The notes beneath the pieces are model-generated. The model saw only the letters and a list, made by a program, of their open reading frames with translations. It made no database searches and was not told where the DNA came from. From Corbicula japonica (taxonomy: Eukaryota > Mollusca > Bivalvia > Venerida > Cyrenidae), in NCBI GenBank assembly GCA_038501625.1, contig JAZAYU010000053.1:2900501-2964500 (forward strand): 64,000 nt of DNA. Direction: 5' to 3'. Made by a program: the position numbers and the translations under genes. Shown piece by piece: positions 24,506 to 34,990 of the stretch (its first letter is position 1; every line of letters begins with the position of its first letter).

Positions 24506-24681
24506 TATAGGCAAGTTTATCTTTCAATTGCAGTATTCTTTTCAAGACGGTCCGAATACATCTAAGAATCGTATTTATTTTTAAAATATAGAATAGCCAA
24601 AGTAGCAATCAATACTTGTTGAGCGTAGTTGGTACCCTTCCTTAAGTAACCAGATAAGTGAAAACCGAAGACCATTGCCTA

Positions 24682-24816
24682 AGGTTATAAAACTGAGCAT
24701 GGAAACCAGTCTCAGATCTCAAGCATCTGATTGGCTGAAATCGCGAGCAGTCGCCATTTCAGCCAATCAAATGCTTGAGATTTGAGACTGGTTTCCATGC
24801 TCAGTTTTATAACCTT
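24682..24816. mobile_element. FB-2 foldback element (near-perfect hairpin)
   Basis: The left arm starts AAGGTTATAAAACTGAGCAT and the right arm ends ATGCTCAGTTTTATAACCTT. About 60 bases per arm pair with very few mismatches around a loop of about 14. Each arm carries a CCAAT motif (AGCCAATCA or its complement). Related copies lie at 38771, 45254, 55120 and 61604. Confidence 0.9.
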
Positions 24817-24921
24817 CAGCCCATATTAGTTGATTTCTGGAGCAAAATATTATCGCGTCCGCTATTAAAGAGTTGTAAAAACTTCCGGTGTATTCAATAA
24901 CTTTTTTTAGGAATGGTCTTC

Positions 24922-25290
24922 GTCCGTCCGTCCGTCCGTCCGTCCGTCCGTCCGTCAGTCCTTCCGTGCACGCACATTTCGTGTCCGGTCAATAACTTTT
25001 CAACCCCTGGAAGGATTTCATGAAACTTTAGGCAAATGTTCTCCCCATCAAGACGACGTGCAGAACCCATGTTCCAACATGGCCGGCTCAATGTCAATGT
25101 CACTAGGTCATATTAAAGCAAAAAATTTGTTAACGCAATAGAGGTCACATGTTTTGTCCGATTGTCATCAAATTTGGTATGAATATTGATATTGATGATC
25201 TCTACTCAAATTATTAAAATCATGTTCTTGAATTGCCCAGGGGCCCCGCCCTGGGGATTTAAAAAAATCTTTTAAATTCTGTTTTTAACC
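24922..25290. repeat. (GTCC)n microsatellite with attached repeat
   Basis: A GTCC run (24922-24957) leads into CATTTCGTGTCCGGTCAATA, AAACTTTAGGCAAATGTTCT and TTTTGTCCGATTGTCATC. Its 24975-25104 part is the near-exact reverse complement of 26208-26336. The layout resembles dispersed repeats I associate with bivalves. The 24894-25103 minus-strand open frame, with its repeated DGRT, is a microsatellite artefact. Confidence 0.75.
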
Positions 25291-26039
25291 TTTGACTTTC
25301 TACAGTTATCAATCAGATTTTGACACAAACTTTATACCATCTTAAAATTCAATCTTTCCTGAACAATTCACTCACTGGTTGTTCAGTGATAAATTTTGAA
25401 ACAAAAATTTTAGTAGCAGAGTGAAAATTTCAAGTATCAAAATTCCAATATTTCTACCTGTCTTCAGCTATATTAAGATTCAATCTTAAGATGATATTAG
25501 GATGCATTACCAGAGGTTATTCCTCCAGTTGCTGGTCAATGACCTAATGAACTTTGCTGTTTAGATCTGTGTTATGCAATATTAAGAACTTTGCTCTGGA
25601 AGATTTTAGAGGGTAAATTTCATCATTTTCTATGGATACTGACCAAATATAACCGAGAATCCTACACAATAATTAACTTGTAATTTAAAAAAGAACTGAG
25701 AGTCCTACATGTAACATCGTTCAAAGCATTTGAAAAAAGATACATGCCATGCATGATTAAGAACAGAAAAATAGTTTTTGCATTTATACACGTGAATCTA
25801 ATATGAAAAACCCAAGGTTTGGTTTAAGTCTTTTTTTAAAACTGAAGATAATTTCCAAGTAATATGAACAAGGCAGTCGGAACGACAGCAATATCCCCCG
25901 CCGCAGATGTGAATGTGGGAAAGGTTACGGATGGTTAAGAGCAAATTAAACAATAGCTCTGGGCAATGGGCAGGCAGGTGGAAGCCAATTCAAGTGCAAG
26001 GGTATGTCGTGTTCTGATAAGATTCAGAGCATTGGTCTG

Positions 26040-26470
26040 CTCAAACACCAGAGGCATCCTTGACCTTGAGCCAGCTAGGTTGGAACATTGGTTCTGCACA
26101 TCAGGTTCGTGAACTGAACATTTCACTTAAGTTTCATGATATTCATTCCAGGGGTTCAGAAGATAGGAACTGGACACGAAATGCATGGTTCAAATCTTCA
26201 AACACCACTGGTGACCTTGACATTGAGCCGGCCATGTTGGAACATGGGTTCTGCACGTCGTCTTGATGGGGAGAACATTTGACTAAAGTTCATGAAATCC
26301 CTTCTAAGGGTTGAAAAGTTTTGAATCGGACACGAAATTTGCTCAAACACCACAGGCGGCCTTGACCTTGAGCCTGCCAGGTTGGAACATGGGTTCAGCA
26401 CATCATATTCATGAACTGAACATTTCACTTAAGTTTCATGATATTCATTCCAGGGGTTCAGAGACCTCCA
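26040..26470. repeat. three tandem units of about 150 bp
   Basis: Units begin near 26056, 26212 and 26357 with CCTTGA(C/T)..TTGAGCC, then GTTGGAACAT and GGTTC(T/A)GCAC. Units 1 and 3 share AACATTTCACTTAAGTTTCA. Unit 2 differs there and matches the inverted repeat near 25000. Open frames on both strands here are repeat shadows. Confidence 0.8.
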
Positions 26471-26559
26471 ATTAACTTACCAGTTTGTGTACATACACTG
26501 TATACAGCTGAGACCTCTCTTAAATTTAGTCTAACATTTTGAGAATGTGCTAAAAATTT

Positions 26560-26584
26560 GTTGTTGTTGCTGTTGTTGTTGTTT
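26560..26584. repeat. short (TTG)n microsatellite
   Basis: TTG repeats with one GCT interruption. Confidence 0.9.
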
Positions 26585-28040
26585 TACATTCACAAAGTGA
26601 ATAAAATGTTCAGAAAAGCCTGATTTTCAAAGTGCTATAAAGCAAGAAAGCAAGAAAGTTTATTATTTAGTTCATACGTACTCGTACATCAAGATAAAGG
26701 TAGTAATAGTAGCCAAACTGTGTTCGTATATATTTTTTCCATATAACAGAAAATCTTTCCCTCAACGTCGTTTAATTGGTGAATATTTTAATAATCACCC
26801 TCTAAATGTTTTCTGTAATTATAATGCATTATTCTTTTAACAAAAAAAATTCCAATCCCTTTCGATCTTGACTTTTTAAAACGTCGTTCTTTTAAAAGTT
26901 CGGATTAAATGAACGTTCTGCAAAAAATGTGCATTCCTTCACATTTGCTGACACATCTAATGGATTTTTATCTCCGTAAGGGCAGTTGGCGGCAGATAGG
27001 CTTAAAACACGCTGTCCAAGAAACCTAAATAAGTATTTAGAGCTTGAAAACGCATTTAATGTTCTTTTTTAATTACAAAAGAACTTAAGCCTGTCTGTAC
27101 ATTTTATGTTGTTGCACTGCTAAGCTTATTGTGAACGCTGGACTAAAACTTGAATTACTGACAATGTTTGTATTAGGTCACATGTATTATAAAATAATAT
27201 AGGTATACACAAATAGTTTCTTGATTCCACAATGAACATACGATACCTCAGTCGTTTCTCCGCCTCGTTAAAAATCTTTCATGGACAGAATCCATAATTT
27301 TGAGACAGATATTGGGCACACGTTCACTCGTTCTTTTCTTAGTTCTGTTTTTAAACAACAAACTTATATTTGAATAAATCTAAAATGCGCATGTCATAAA
27401 GGGCCACATTCGGAAAGCACAGCCTTCCTGCTCAACCACAAGAGTATGTAATGAATACTACAGAAATCTGCCTTTATCTCGATCATAGAACTTCCGAAGG
27501 ATTGTAAACATATATTTACATGTCATACAAACAATAGTTGGAATTTTTTCTGTACTAATATCGTATGCAATGTATATACACGTGAATGTATGTGCAAATA
27601 ACCCAATGATATTATCTCAAAGAGATGCAAAGAAAAACACATGTTAAAATCAAGACATTAGAACCTCTATATTATCATTTAGTTCTTTGCAAGCGTCAAA
27701 TATTAAATTCATTCCTCATACAGCTTTTGTAAAAAATATCATTTCGCTTAAAACACGTTTTGTTTATCCTTTGTAATTTTCAGATAAGGTAATCGGAAAC
27801 CTGCGTTTTATGAAATCATTTTTTCTCATTTGCTACATGGCGTTATTTAATTAAAACTAAAAAGAGTGAAACATTCTTCTTATGAATCGAAAAACATTCA
27901 CTTTCTTGTTTTGTCTTTTTTCCACTTAATTCAAAGTTTCCAATTTCAGACCAGAGTAATATCCAACGTTAATTACACGCAATGTGTTAATATATGTGTT
28001 CATGTCAAAGTTGACAAAGAAAAAAGTTAAAAGTTCAAAT

Positions 28041-29084
28041 ATTTACTGTTTGCCTCGGTAATATATTGATGTTGTTCTTTTACATTTTCTCAGAAAGTAC
28101 TTTTGTTAAACTTCTTCATACACATTAACAAAAACAAGTATTCCTACAAGAAAGAGATCCCTTGCTTTGTGGGCGAACATTGTACACACTGGAGATGTTT
28201 CATTTCAAGGAATACACTTCAAGACTAAGAGCGTAAATTACAATACAGTCAAACTATGAGGTCTTAATTATAATCTTAACCATAAAGAAGACCACAACAA
28301 GTTGCTTCTGAAGTAGTGGATTATTTTTTCACTTTTCATCAATTTATTTAGCCTATAAAGCGCTAATGCTTGCATCACAACACTTTAATTTTCAATTTCT
28401 TGGAATGATAACTGTCAGCCTTCATGAACTGGATAGCAATCAGTTGGTGCATTGTCTTAGCATTGCACTAAAGCATCATAATGACTGTTCATATCCAAAA
28501 CGTGACCTGGTCTTTCAATGCGCCTCCCAAGAGGTGCTATAATAAGCTTTAATATAAAAAAAATCATCGTCACTTATATATATTGCAATTTATACCAATT
28601 TTGAGATAATTTTAAGTGAAATATTAATTGATAAAATGGACGAAAATTACCCACTGCAGATGATTATTGCTGTCTGGAAACTACGATCTAAATTAAGTTA
28701 TATAATGCCAAAACCAAACGCGGTTCATAATGTCAATGCAACGTAAACAAAGAAATCAGTAGTATCTGTATCTGCTTTTGTTAGAACTTACAAACAAAGA
28801 AGTTCATGCCAAAATGCCTTGATTTTACCTTTCAGCTTGAAAAATCACCAAAAAAAGCGATAAAACGCAAAATGAAAGTTAACTTTCTGTTGTCTGACTG
28901 TGGCTTTTCCTGATATGCATATTTCACTGTTTTGTCAACACCGTGTATTGTTGTTTAAGACTGTTTGAGCTTTTCTTTAATATGTTATAGAAGTGAAGTG
29001 ATAAATGAAGAAAATCATAAGATGACAATGTCTGCAACTCCGTGGTTTCAGCTTCTTTAAAACGTAGCCCGAGTTTTCGGAGAC
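28041..29084. other. unassigned DNA with a short P remnant
   Basis: Nothing recognised except 28885-28932, where TGTGGCTTTTCCTGATATGC and ATATTTCAC form a plus-strand P 3' end of about 48 bases. Confidence 0.55.
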
Positions 29085-29395
29085 TTTAAAAAGATGAAAT
29101 GGGAACTTTGAAAGCCATCGAACACGACAAATATAAAAAAAATTTGCAGGCTCGGTTTGATTGAGCCTGTTCATGAGCAGTAATGGAAATGCATATTACT
29201 GCCCCAGGTTGAGCGCAACTCAATATTTTCACCAATAAACAGTACAATTTTGACCATCCCAAACGATGGTGTGCATATGGCGGTGGACACGGAACATTCA
29301 ATGCGGTATTTACAGATTAATACCATTCCATGTTCAGCGGCGTACGGTCCCCAGATAAAAAAATCGCCCTAAACAAGAAAACAATTGGCGAAACA
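29085..29395 (-). repeat. Q-family copy, inverted
   Basis: Carries GAACTTTGAAAGCCATCG, TGAGCGCAACTCAATATTT, ACCATCCCAAACGATGGTG and CCATTCCATGTTCAGCGGC in the reverse Q order. It extends further than the 24347 copy. Confidence 0.85.
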
Positions 29396-29677
29396 AAACA
29401 GTATAGAATTTTGAGTATAACCTTGTGGGGGGGGGGGGGTTATATCGAAATCTATATTGGCTGGGAAACTGAAACCACCCATCTCAAAACTGGCCGAAAT
29501 ATTCAAAAAAGTAATTTTAGAAGTACTATTAACATCCTACACAAGTATCGTGCTCAACGACCTTCAATGGACGTAATTGATAACAACATTGAATCATTGA
29601 CTGAATTTACGGGGAGACTTTTTACAGAGGCCACACGGCACAAACAACACAAGATAGATGATAAGATTAATGACTAA
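29330..29677 (+). CDS. uncharacterised open frame, doubtful
   Basis: An ATG at 29330 opens 115 codons, but the first third lies in antisense Q repeat and a 13-base G run adds glycines. The part from about 29480 (THLKTGRNIQKSNF, later MDVIDNNIESLTEFTGRLF) is polar, probably helical and has balanced codon use, so a decayed exon or transposon remnant is possible. I recognise no family and see no convincing splice signals. Confidence 0.12.
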   Translation: MFSGVRSPDKKIALNKKTIGETKQYRILSITLWGGGGYIEIYIGWETETTHLKTGRNIQKSNFRSTINILHKYRAQRPSMDVIDNNIESLTEFTGRLFTEATRHKQHKIDDKIND

Positions 29678-29679
29678 CT

Positions 29680-30090
29680 CAGCATCTGTGCTTGTTTTAA
29701 AAATCACTTATTGGAAAAGTTAAACAGTTCCTAAACATTTGTTAAATTTTTAAAATTGTGAAAAAATAAGGTTTTTGCTACACTGTCTCATTTTTGTTGT
29801 ATTAATACCAAAGAGATTTTGGATACGTACTGGATCTTAACATTTACAAACCACGAATATCTGAAACAACAAAAAAATAGCATAGCGTAATACGATCTAA
29901 TCTTCCTTCTTTTATGCTATTTAGCAATAGAAATATGTTGAAAAACTTCTTCTGTGATCTAAAAGATAAACAAAGAATCACAAGACAATTCGATATTACA
30001 TTTACTTCATAAAATCAAAGTGTCTTTTATGCAGTATTGCGTTGCATGTCATTGAGTGGACACACATTATGTCCTAAAATACTTACACAA
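29680..30090. other. unassigned AT-rich spacer
   Basis: No recognised feature. Confidence 0.5.
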
Positions 30091-30400
30091 GTCAACGCTA
30101 AGTCAAGTAATTACGCAGTAACTGAATTTCTACTTTTTATCAACAGTGACCTTGACCTAAATCACAGACATCTATATATCAATCCCAGGATGCACCTTGA
30201 TAAAAGCTACTCAAAAACAACGTAAGGTGTCAATAGGTCAAAGCTTACTCAAGTTATTATGCGGCAACTGAATTTCTATTTTTAGCAACAGTGACCAAGA
30301 CCCTAGTAAGAATCCTGGGTAGCAATCCCAAGCTTCCTCTTGATATAAAATACCCACACACCACGTTTGGTGTCAATAGGCTAAAGCAAACTCAAGTGTT
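30090..30400. repeat. degenerate tandem repeat of about 130-140 bp
   Basis: Two units share (G/A)TAACTGAATTTCTA or CAACTGAATTTCTATT, then CAACAGTGACC, AATCCCA, CTTGATA and GGTGTCAATAGG(T/C). The CAGTGACCTTGACCT phrase resembles tandem repeats I associate with molluscan genomes (from memory). Confidence 0.65.
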
Positions 30401-30830
30401 TGAGCATAATCGAAAAGTTTGATTGAAAACCTGGTTAAAAATTGTTCCGAAGTTAAAAAAAAGTTGGGTCTTTCACACTTAAATGTGTTGGCTTTTTTTT
30501 TAAATGTGGAGTTTTTGTTACATACGATTAAGAAATGTGAAGACAACGGAAGAAATCTATAAAAAATGAATTCGTACAAAGGCTTATATCTTTTGAAAGT
30601 ATAGAACCTAAAGTACAAGCTACAGCAAGCGTTAACTTAGTAAATCTAGTTTTCCTTAAATTTTATGAATGATAGCAAAGCGCATATATAACTTAATTTG
30701 AAAGTGTTAACTTTAACAATTAATTCAGGTGAGTGACATCTTGCCGATGCAAAACAGAAAATTAATTATCAATATAATTTCATTGATGTTTTTTCAATCT
30801 AAATTTAAATGTTCCGATAAACCTTTTTGG

Positions 30831-31150
30831 AGTTGTCCCGGTTAGCTCAATTAGTTGCGTTGTCGGAATTGCATGGCTAGCCGCTGTCGCCATGACGGTG
30901 TGGGTTCGCTCCCAGATAGAGGCACATCATTTTCCGGACGAATTATTGGTCATAATATATTATTACTATGTAACTATTACTTGATGACCTTTACAACGTA
31001 CAACTATTCCGGCCCAAAGGAATAATGGGCCCGGCTTTAAATAGAGGTTTTTAGCGAATGTTGAGTACCATGTGGCCCGGCTTTATATCATGATCGTTGA
31101 GTACTAAACGGGTACCATGTTGTATGTACAACGGTACTGTATTACCCACG
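30831..31150 (+). repeat. tRNA-derived SINE-like element
   Basis: The head has an A-box-like TTAGCTCAATTAG (30842-30854) and a B-box-like GGGTTCGCTCCC (30902-30913), separated by an expanded middle. The body has two related blocks containing GGCCCGGCTTTA or GCCCGGCTTTAT followed by GTTGAGTAC, and an imperfect palindrome around GTACCATGTTGTATGTACAA. No terminal direct repeat was identified, so the 3' limit is approximate. Confidence 0.6.
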
Positions 31151-31359
31151 GAAATCCTATTAGTAATTGGGAAGATGTCAACGTATATTTTTATGTTGCT
31201 TGATTATGTGGACTTTTATTGTTGAATTATGTCGTAGAATATGTATGCAAAAGTTTTATGTTTATATATAAACAAAATATTTATATGACCAAGATGCAAT
31301 TCCATGTATAGTCAGATGATTGATTGTTGTGAATTCGCGTTATAACTTTGAACTGACCC

Positions 31360-31456
31360 CTCTGATTTTTCAAGATGGCGTTCAGCACGCAAAGCATGTA
31401 TGATTAGGTAGTGCGAGTGGATATAGTCATATAGGATTATTTGCGGTAAGTTTTTG
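31360..31456 (+). promoter_or_regulatory. possible transcription start and non-coding first exon
   Basis: TTTTTCAAGATGGCG contains the CAAGATGGC core of the YY1 motif often found at metazoan start sites. About 70 bases downstream, TTTGCGGTAAGTTTTTG is a near-consensus splice donor. The ATG in the motif opens only ten codons. This is inference from two short motifs. Confidence 0.2.
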
Positions 31457-33204
31457 TTATATTTTAAGTTATTTGCAATGGCTTTGTTTGCATTGATTTT
31501 TGTTTACAGTTTCATTTTCTAGATCACTGTTGATCGGGAATGTGCGCCAGGTTATAAAAGAGTTCGATGAGTTTCGTGTTTTCTTTTAAGCGTTAGCGAA
31601 CGTTAAGTACCAGCTCAAGCTATTTATAATTGAGTATATAAATAGATCAATGAGTTGGTGTTTTCTTTTAATCAAAATATATGCAAATTGAAAGTTTATT
31701 GTTTTAAGCATTTATAGAAAGAGTTTCTGTTTTACAAGAAGAAGGTTATTTGGTGTCTATAAAGTAAATAATGATTGTATAACCATTTTTGTAGGTCTTT
31801 CTGTTGTTATGAATAATTTGGTTTGAGGTGGTATTGCAGTGTGACTCATTCCCCCCAACCTCAACCCCCTGGTTTACAGGATCAAAATGCTGTGTCTGAA
31901 TATTGATAGTTAGTATAGATTTTCATCCTGAAAGTACCAAAGAAATTGCCATGTACGTGGTAGGACACTTCACTCCTCCTTGTTCGACCATCGATTAAAA
32001 AGAAAATTACCAAACTAAACAAAATTAACATTCATTTGTGCAAAATTTCATTGAAAGGCATTTTGCCGTTATTGAAATGTTGATACTTTTCTTTTTTATC
32101 GATAAAGGTGCAAGGAGGTGTGTAGTAAATTCCTCAAAATGTGAGAATTTTTTTTGTAGCCTAAAATGAATACATATCAATACATAATTATATTTCTGGC
32201 AATTCTTCATTATAATGCATGTTACCATAGCAACCATCTCTTCCAATATTTTCCAGCTAGTTATCATTATATTTAAAAGGAAAACTGTTCAATTCGTTTG
32301 TTTTCAAATCATTCACTACATTTACTGCAAACTTGTAAATGTTCAGCAAACAAATTTCATCATAAACCCCAGGCCATAACGTTTCCGGTATATTTCATTT
32401 CAAACCGCACGCCTTGTATACAACGCGTTCCACAACTACATGTAATACACACGCACATCCTTCAACGTTCAATACCGTTTGCCAATAAAAGACAACAATA
32501 TGTTATCACTTAATTCTTTCTTTGTTTAACCTGCATGAACTCTTACACCCAACATCTAACTTCTTTTAAATGTCGTCCACATATAACACATCTGTGTTAT
32601 ACTTTTCTTGTTAAGTTTGTAACATATTTAAACAAATATAACTAGTAAATGCCTCCAACGCTTTGAAAGCAAATTTCAAAGACTGTATAATCTTTCAAAA
32701 AAAATGTACACTGAAAAACTCCATGGGCCTGTTCAAATTTACGTTACTATTTTATCCTTCTTCTCATACACATTCCATTAAAACAGTTTTTAAAAAGAAA
32801 AATGCCGCCGCATTTGTATGGTTATCTGTACATTTTAATGGTTGCACAATATTGCAATCTTATGCACTTAGTTAGATGTATGAAATCTTTCTGTGGCATC
32901 AAAAATCAAGGGAACGTTGACGAGGTGTGGCGTTGTCAGCTGCAGCAATCTTCTTCAGTTATATTTAGACTTTGCTTTACAACGTAGATTTTTTTTTCAA
33001 ATGTTTACACCATTATCAAATCATCTTAAAACCAGATTTTTTTCAAGCGTATAGCTTCTGCATTTAAAAGTTGAATTCAGATATGTTATGGGAATTTAGT
33101 ACACTACACGTGCTGCAATGTCTGTGAAATATTACTGTTTGGAGTGCTGCGGTGTATTTTCCTGTAGTTACTTAAAATATCTTTCGGCAATAAACTGATA
33201 GGAA
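31457..33204. other. unassigned AT-rich DNA
   Basis: No recognised gene or repeat. Open frames of 60-80 codons on both strands have no recognisable domain and no clear splice context. Confidence 0.5.
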
Positions 33205-33275
33205 GAAGTAAAATATAATTATCAGGAACCGACACATGCAGATAACTAGTCTCTCCACACAGCCTTATAATAAAG
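33205..33275 (-). repeat. P-family terminal fragment
   Basis: GTAAAATATAATTATCAGGA, CGACACATGCAGA and CTCTCCACACAGCC match the P 3' block in reverse. Confidence 0.65.
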
Positions 33276-33678
33276 AAGTAAACATTTTTTTTATTTTCTT
33301 AATGTTTCATCAGTACAAAAAATACTGTGAAGATATATCTCTTTCAGTCGAAGATACTGTAAAAACCGTCGCAAAGAATGTACAACAGTCGTGACTGGGT
33401 GGGTCACTTTTCCTTGTATCATTTACACACTGACAAACATAAAACATAATATAAACCTTGAAGGGAAAGGTACAGGCTTCTAAATTTATACTGTATAATT
33501 ATAAACACTTTCCATGTGCAGCTGTAAATATAATGGTACATCTTTACATCATTCACGAGTCGTGTTTAATGAGACTCATCTGATTGTTAAATGGCATGAC
33601 TGTATACACTTAGCAAAATAATATTTTCACTATCACTTTAAACAAATTGACTAAAAACATAATGCTCATTAAAATTGC
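33276..33678. other. unassigned spacer
   Basis: No recognised feature. Confidence 0.5.
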
Positions 33679-33744
33679 TGTTTAAATGTTTGGAAATAAA
33701 TGTTACAATGGTGTTTAAATGTTTGGAAATAAATGTTACAATGG
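33679..33744. repeat. perfect 33 bp tandem duplication
   Basis: Two adjacent identical units starting TGTTTAAATGTTTGGAAATA. Confidence 0.95.
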
Positions 33745-34008
33745 GTTTTCATTGTTTTTAATTTACATTACTTGTAAAGTCATAATTACAATTGCAGTCA
33801 GGCCTCCATTGCAACACTTTATTAAATACGAAAAACAACTATTTTACAGTTACTCGTCTTGCTTTCCTCATGCTTAATCCCCAACATTACATTGAACTTC
33901 AACCAAAATTACCGATGTCTTTAAGTAAAATGCTACCAATCGAATTAATAAAACGTTTAAAAAATCGGCTACATAATTCAGTGAAAATGTCCTCTCAGGA
34001 AGATCCAC

Positions 34009-34241
34009 ATTAAAAAAAACACAGGGACCCCGCACAGCAAAAATGTAGAGAGCGCCTCATTAAAAAACACAGGGACCCCGCGCAGCAAAATGTAGAGAGC
34101 GCCTCATTATAAAACACAGGGACCCCGCGCAGCCAAAATGTAGAGAGCGCCTCATTAAAAAACACAGGGACCCTGCAAAGCTAAAATCTAGAGAGCGCCT
34201 CATTTAAAAACACAGGGACCCTGCACAGCTAAAATGTAGAG
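34009..34241. repeat. 47-50 bp satellite running into the assembly gap
   Basis: Four full units (34009-34058, 34059-34105, 34106-34153, 34154-34201) and a fifth cut by the gap. Each has ACACAGGGACCC, GCA(C/G)AGC or similar, and TAGAGAGCGCCTC. Units differ by a few bases. The gap very likely hides more units. Confidence 0.95.
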
Positions 34242-34741
34242 NNNNNNNNNNNNNNNNNNNNNNNNNNNNNNNNNNNNNNNNNNNNNNNNNNNNNNNNNNN
34301 NNNNNNNNNNNNNNNNNNNNNNNNNNNNNNNNNNNNNNNNNNNNNNNNNNNNNNNNNNNNNNNNNNNNNNNNNNNNNNNNNNNNNNNNNNNNNNNNNNNN
34401 NNNNNNNNNNNNNNNNNNNNNNNNNNNNNNNNNNNNNNNNNNNNNNNNNNNNNNNNNNNNNNNNNNNNNNNNNNNNNNNNNNNNNNNNNNNNNNNNNNNN
34501 NNNNNNNNNNNNNNNNNNNNNNNNNNNNNNNNNNNNNNNNNNNNNNNNNNNNNNNNNNNNNNNNNNNNNNNNNNNNNNNNNNNNNNNNNNNNNNNNNNNN
34601 NNNNNNNNNNNNNNNNNNNNNNNNNNNNNNNNNNNNNNNNNNNNNNNNNNNNNNNNNNNNNNNNNNNNNNNNNNNNNNNNNNNNNNNNNNNNNNNNNNNN
34701 NNNNNNNNNNNNNNNNNNNNNNNNNNNNNNNNNNNNNNNNN
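34242..34741. other. assembly gap, 500 N
   Basis: Exactly 500 N, the round size typical of an arbitrary scaffold gap. Sequence to the right starts inside a P tail whose complete form is seen at 51055. Open frames spanning the N run are artefacts. Confidence 0.99.
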
Positions 34742-34855
34742 AGAAAACACAGCCTACCCACGCAGCCAGTTTTGAGAAAAAGAAGGCATGTGTTTGTAAG
34801 AAGATCAATTTCAAATAAATTTAATTACCACCTAGGAACGGTCAGTGGCAAACAA
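34742..34855 (-). repeat. P-family tail truncated by the gap
   Basis: Begins AGAAAACACAGCCTACCCAC, continues to GGAACGGTCAGTGGCAAAC. It equals 51094-51207 apart from a few bases; the missing 3' end is present there. Confidence 0.85.
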
Positions 34856-34879
34856 AAAACGAGAAAATAAAAGGCGGAA

Positions 34880-34990
34880 CCATATCAAACAGAACTTTGA
34901 CAAGGATCTGATAATCCAAAGTTGGTATGGGCTGTTATGGAAATGCATACTACTGTCCACGCCACCAAGTCATGGGTTGGGCGCAACTCA
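34880..34990 (-). repeat. inverted Q fragment
   Basis: CAGAACTTTGACAAGG, GTTATGGAAATGCATACTAC and GGGTTGGGCGCAACTCA are the reverse Q order. It abuts a plus-strand Q copy directly, giving a tail-to-head inverted pair. The same arrangement is at about 51232-51342. Confidence 0.75.

Larger units (their letters stand above)
24060..26747. other. D2-specific insertion cluster
   Basis: D1 and D2 align up to about 13385/24060 and again from about 13860/26748, so roughly 2.7 kb here has no D1 counterpart. It contains a Q fragment, an FB-2 hairpin, a GTCC microsatellite-bearing repeat, unassigned AT-rich DNA (25300-26030) and a tandem repeat. Confidence 0.65.
18958..28040 (+). repeat. D2: second copy of the old segmental duplication
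   Basis: Direct-orientation partner of 7387-15410; aligned blocks are listed in that entry. D2 carries its own insertions: FB-1 at 20072, a P tail at 20515, and a complex 2.7 kb insertion at about 24060-26747. D1 has an FB-1 at a different site (13468). Confidence 0.85.

Noticed and set aside
24894..25103. Frame with repeated DGRT units suggesting a repeat protein
   Set aside because: Generated by translating the GTCC microsatellite on the minus strand.
33792..34013. Plus-strand frame of about 73 codons next to an acceptor-like TTGCAG
   Set aside because: No ATG at the start, no recognised domain and no supporting donor or partner exon; it ends in the first satellite unit.
34200..34814. Long minus-strand frames across the N gap
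   Set aside because: They consist of unknown bases translated as X; purely an artefact.
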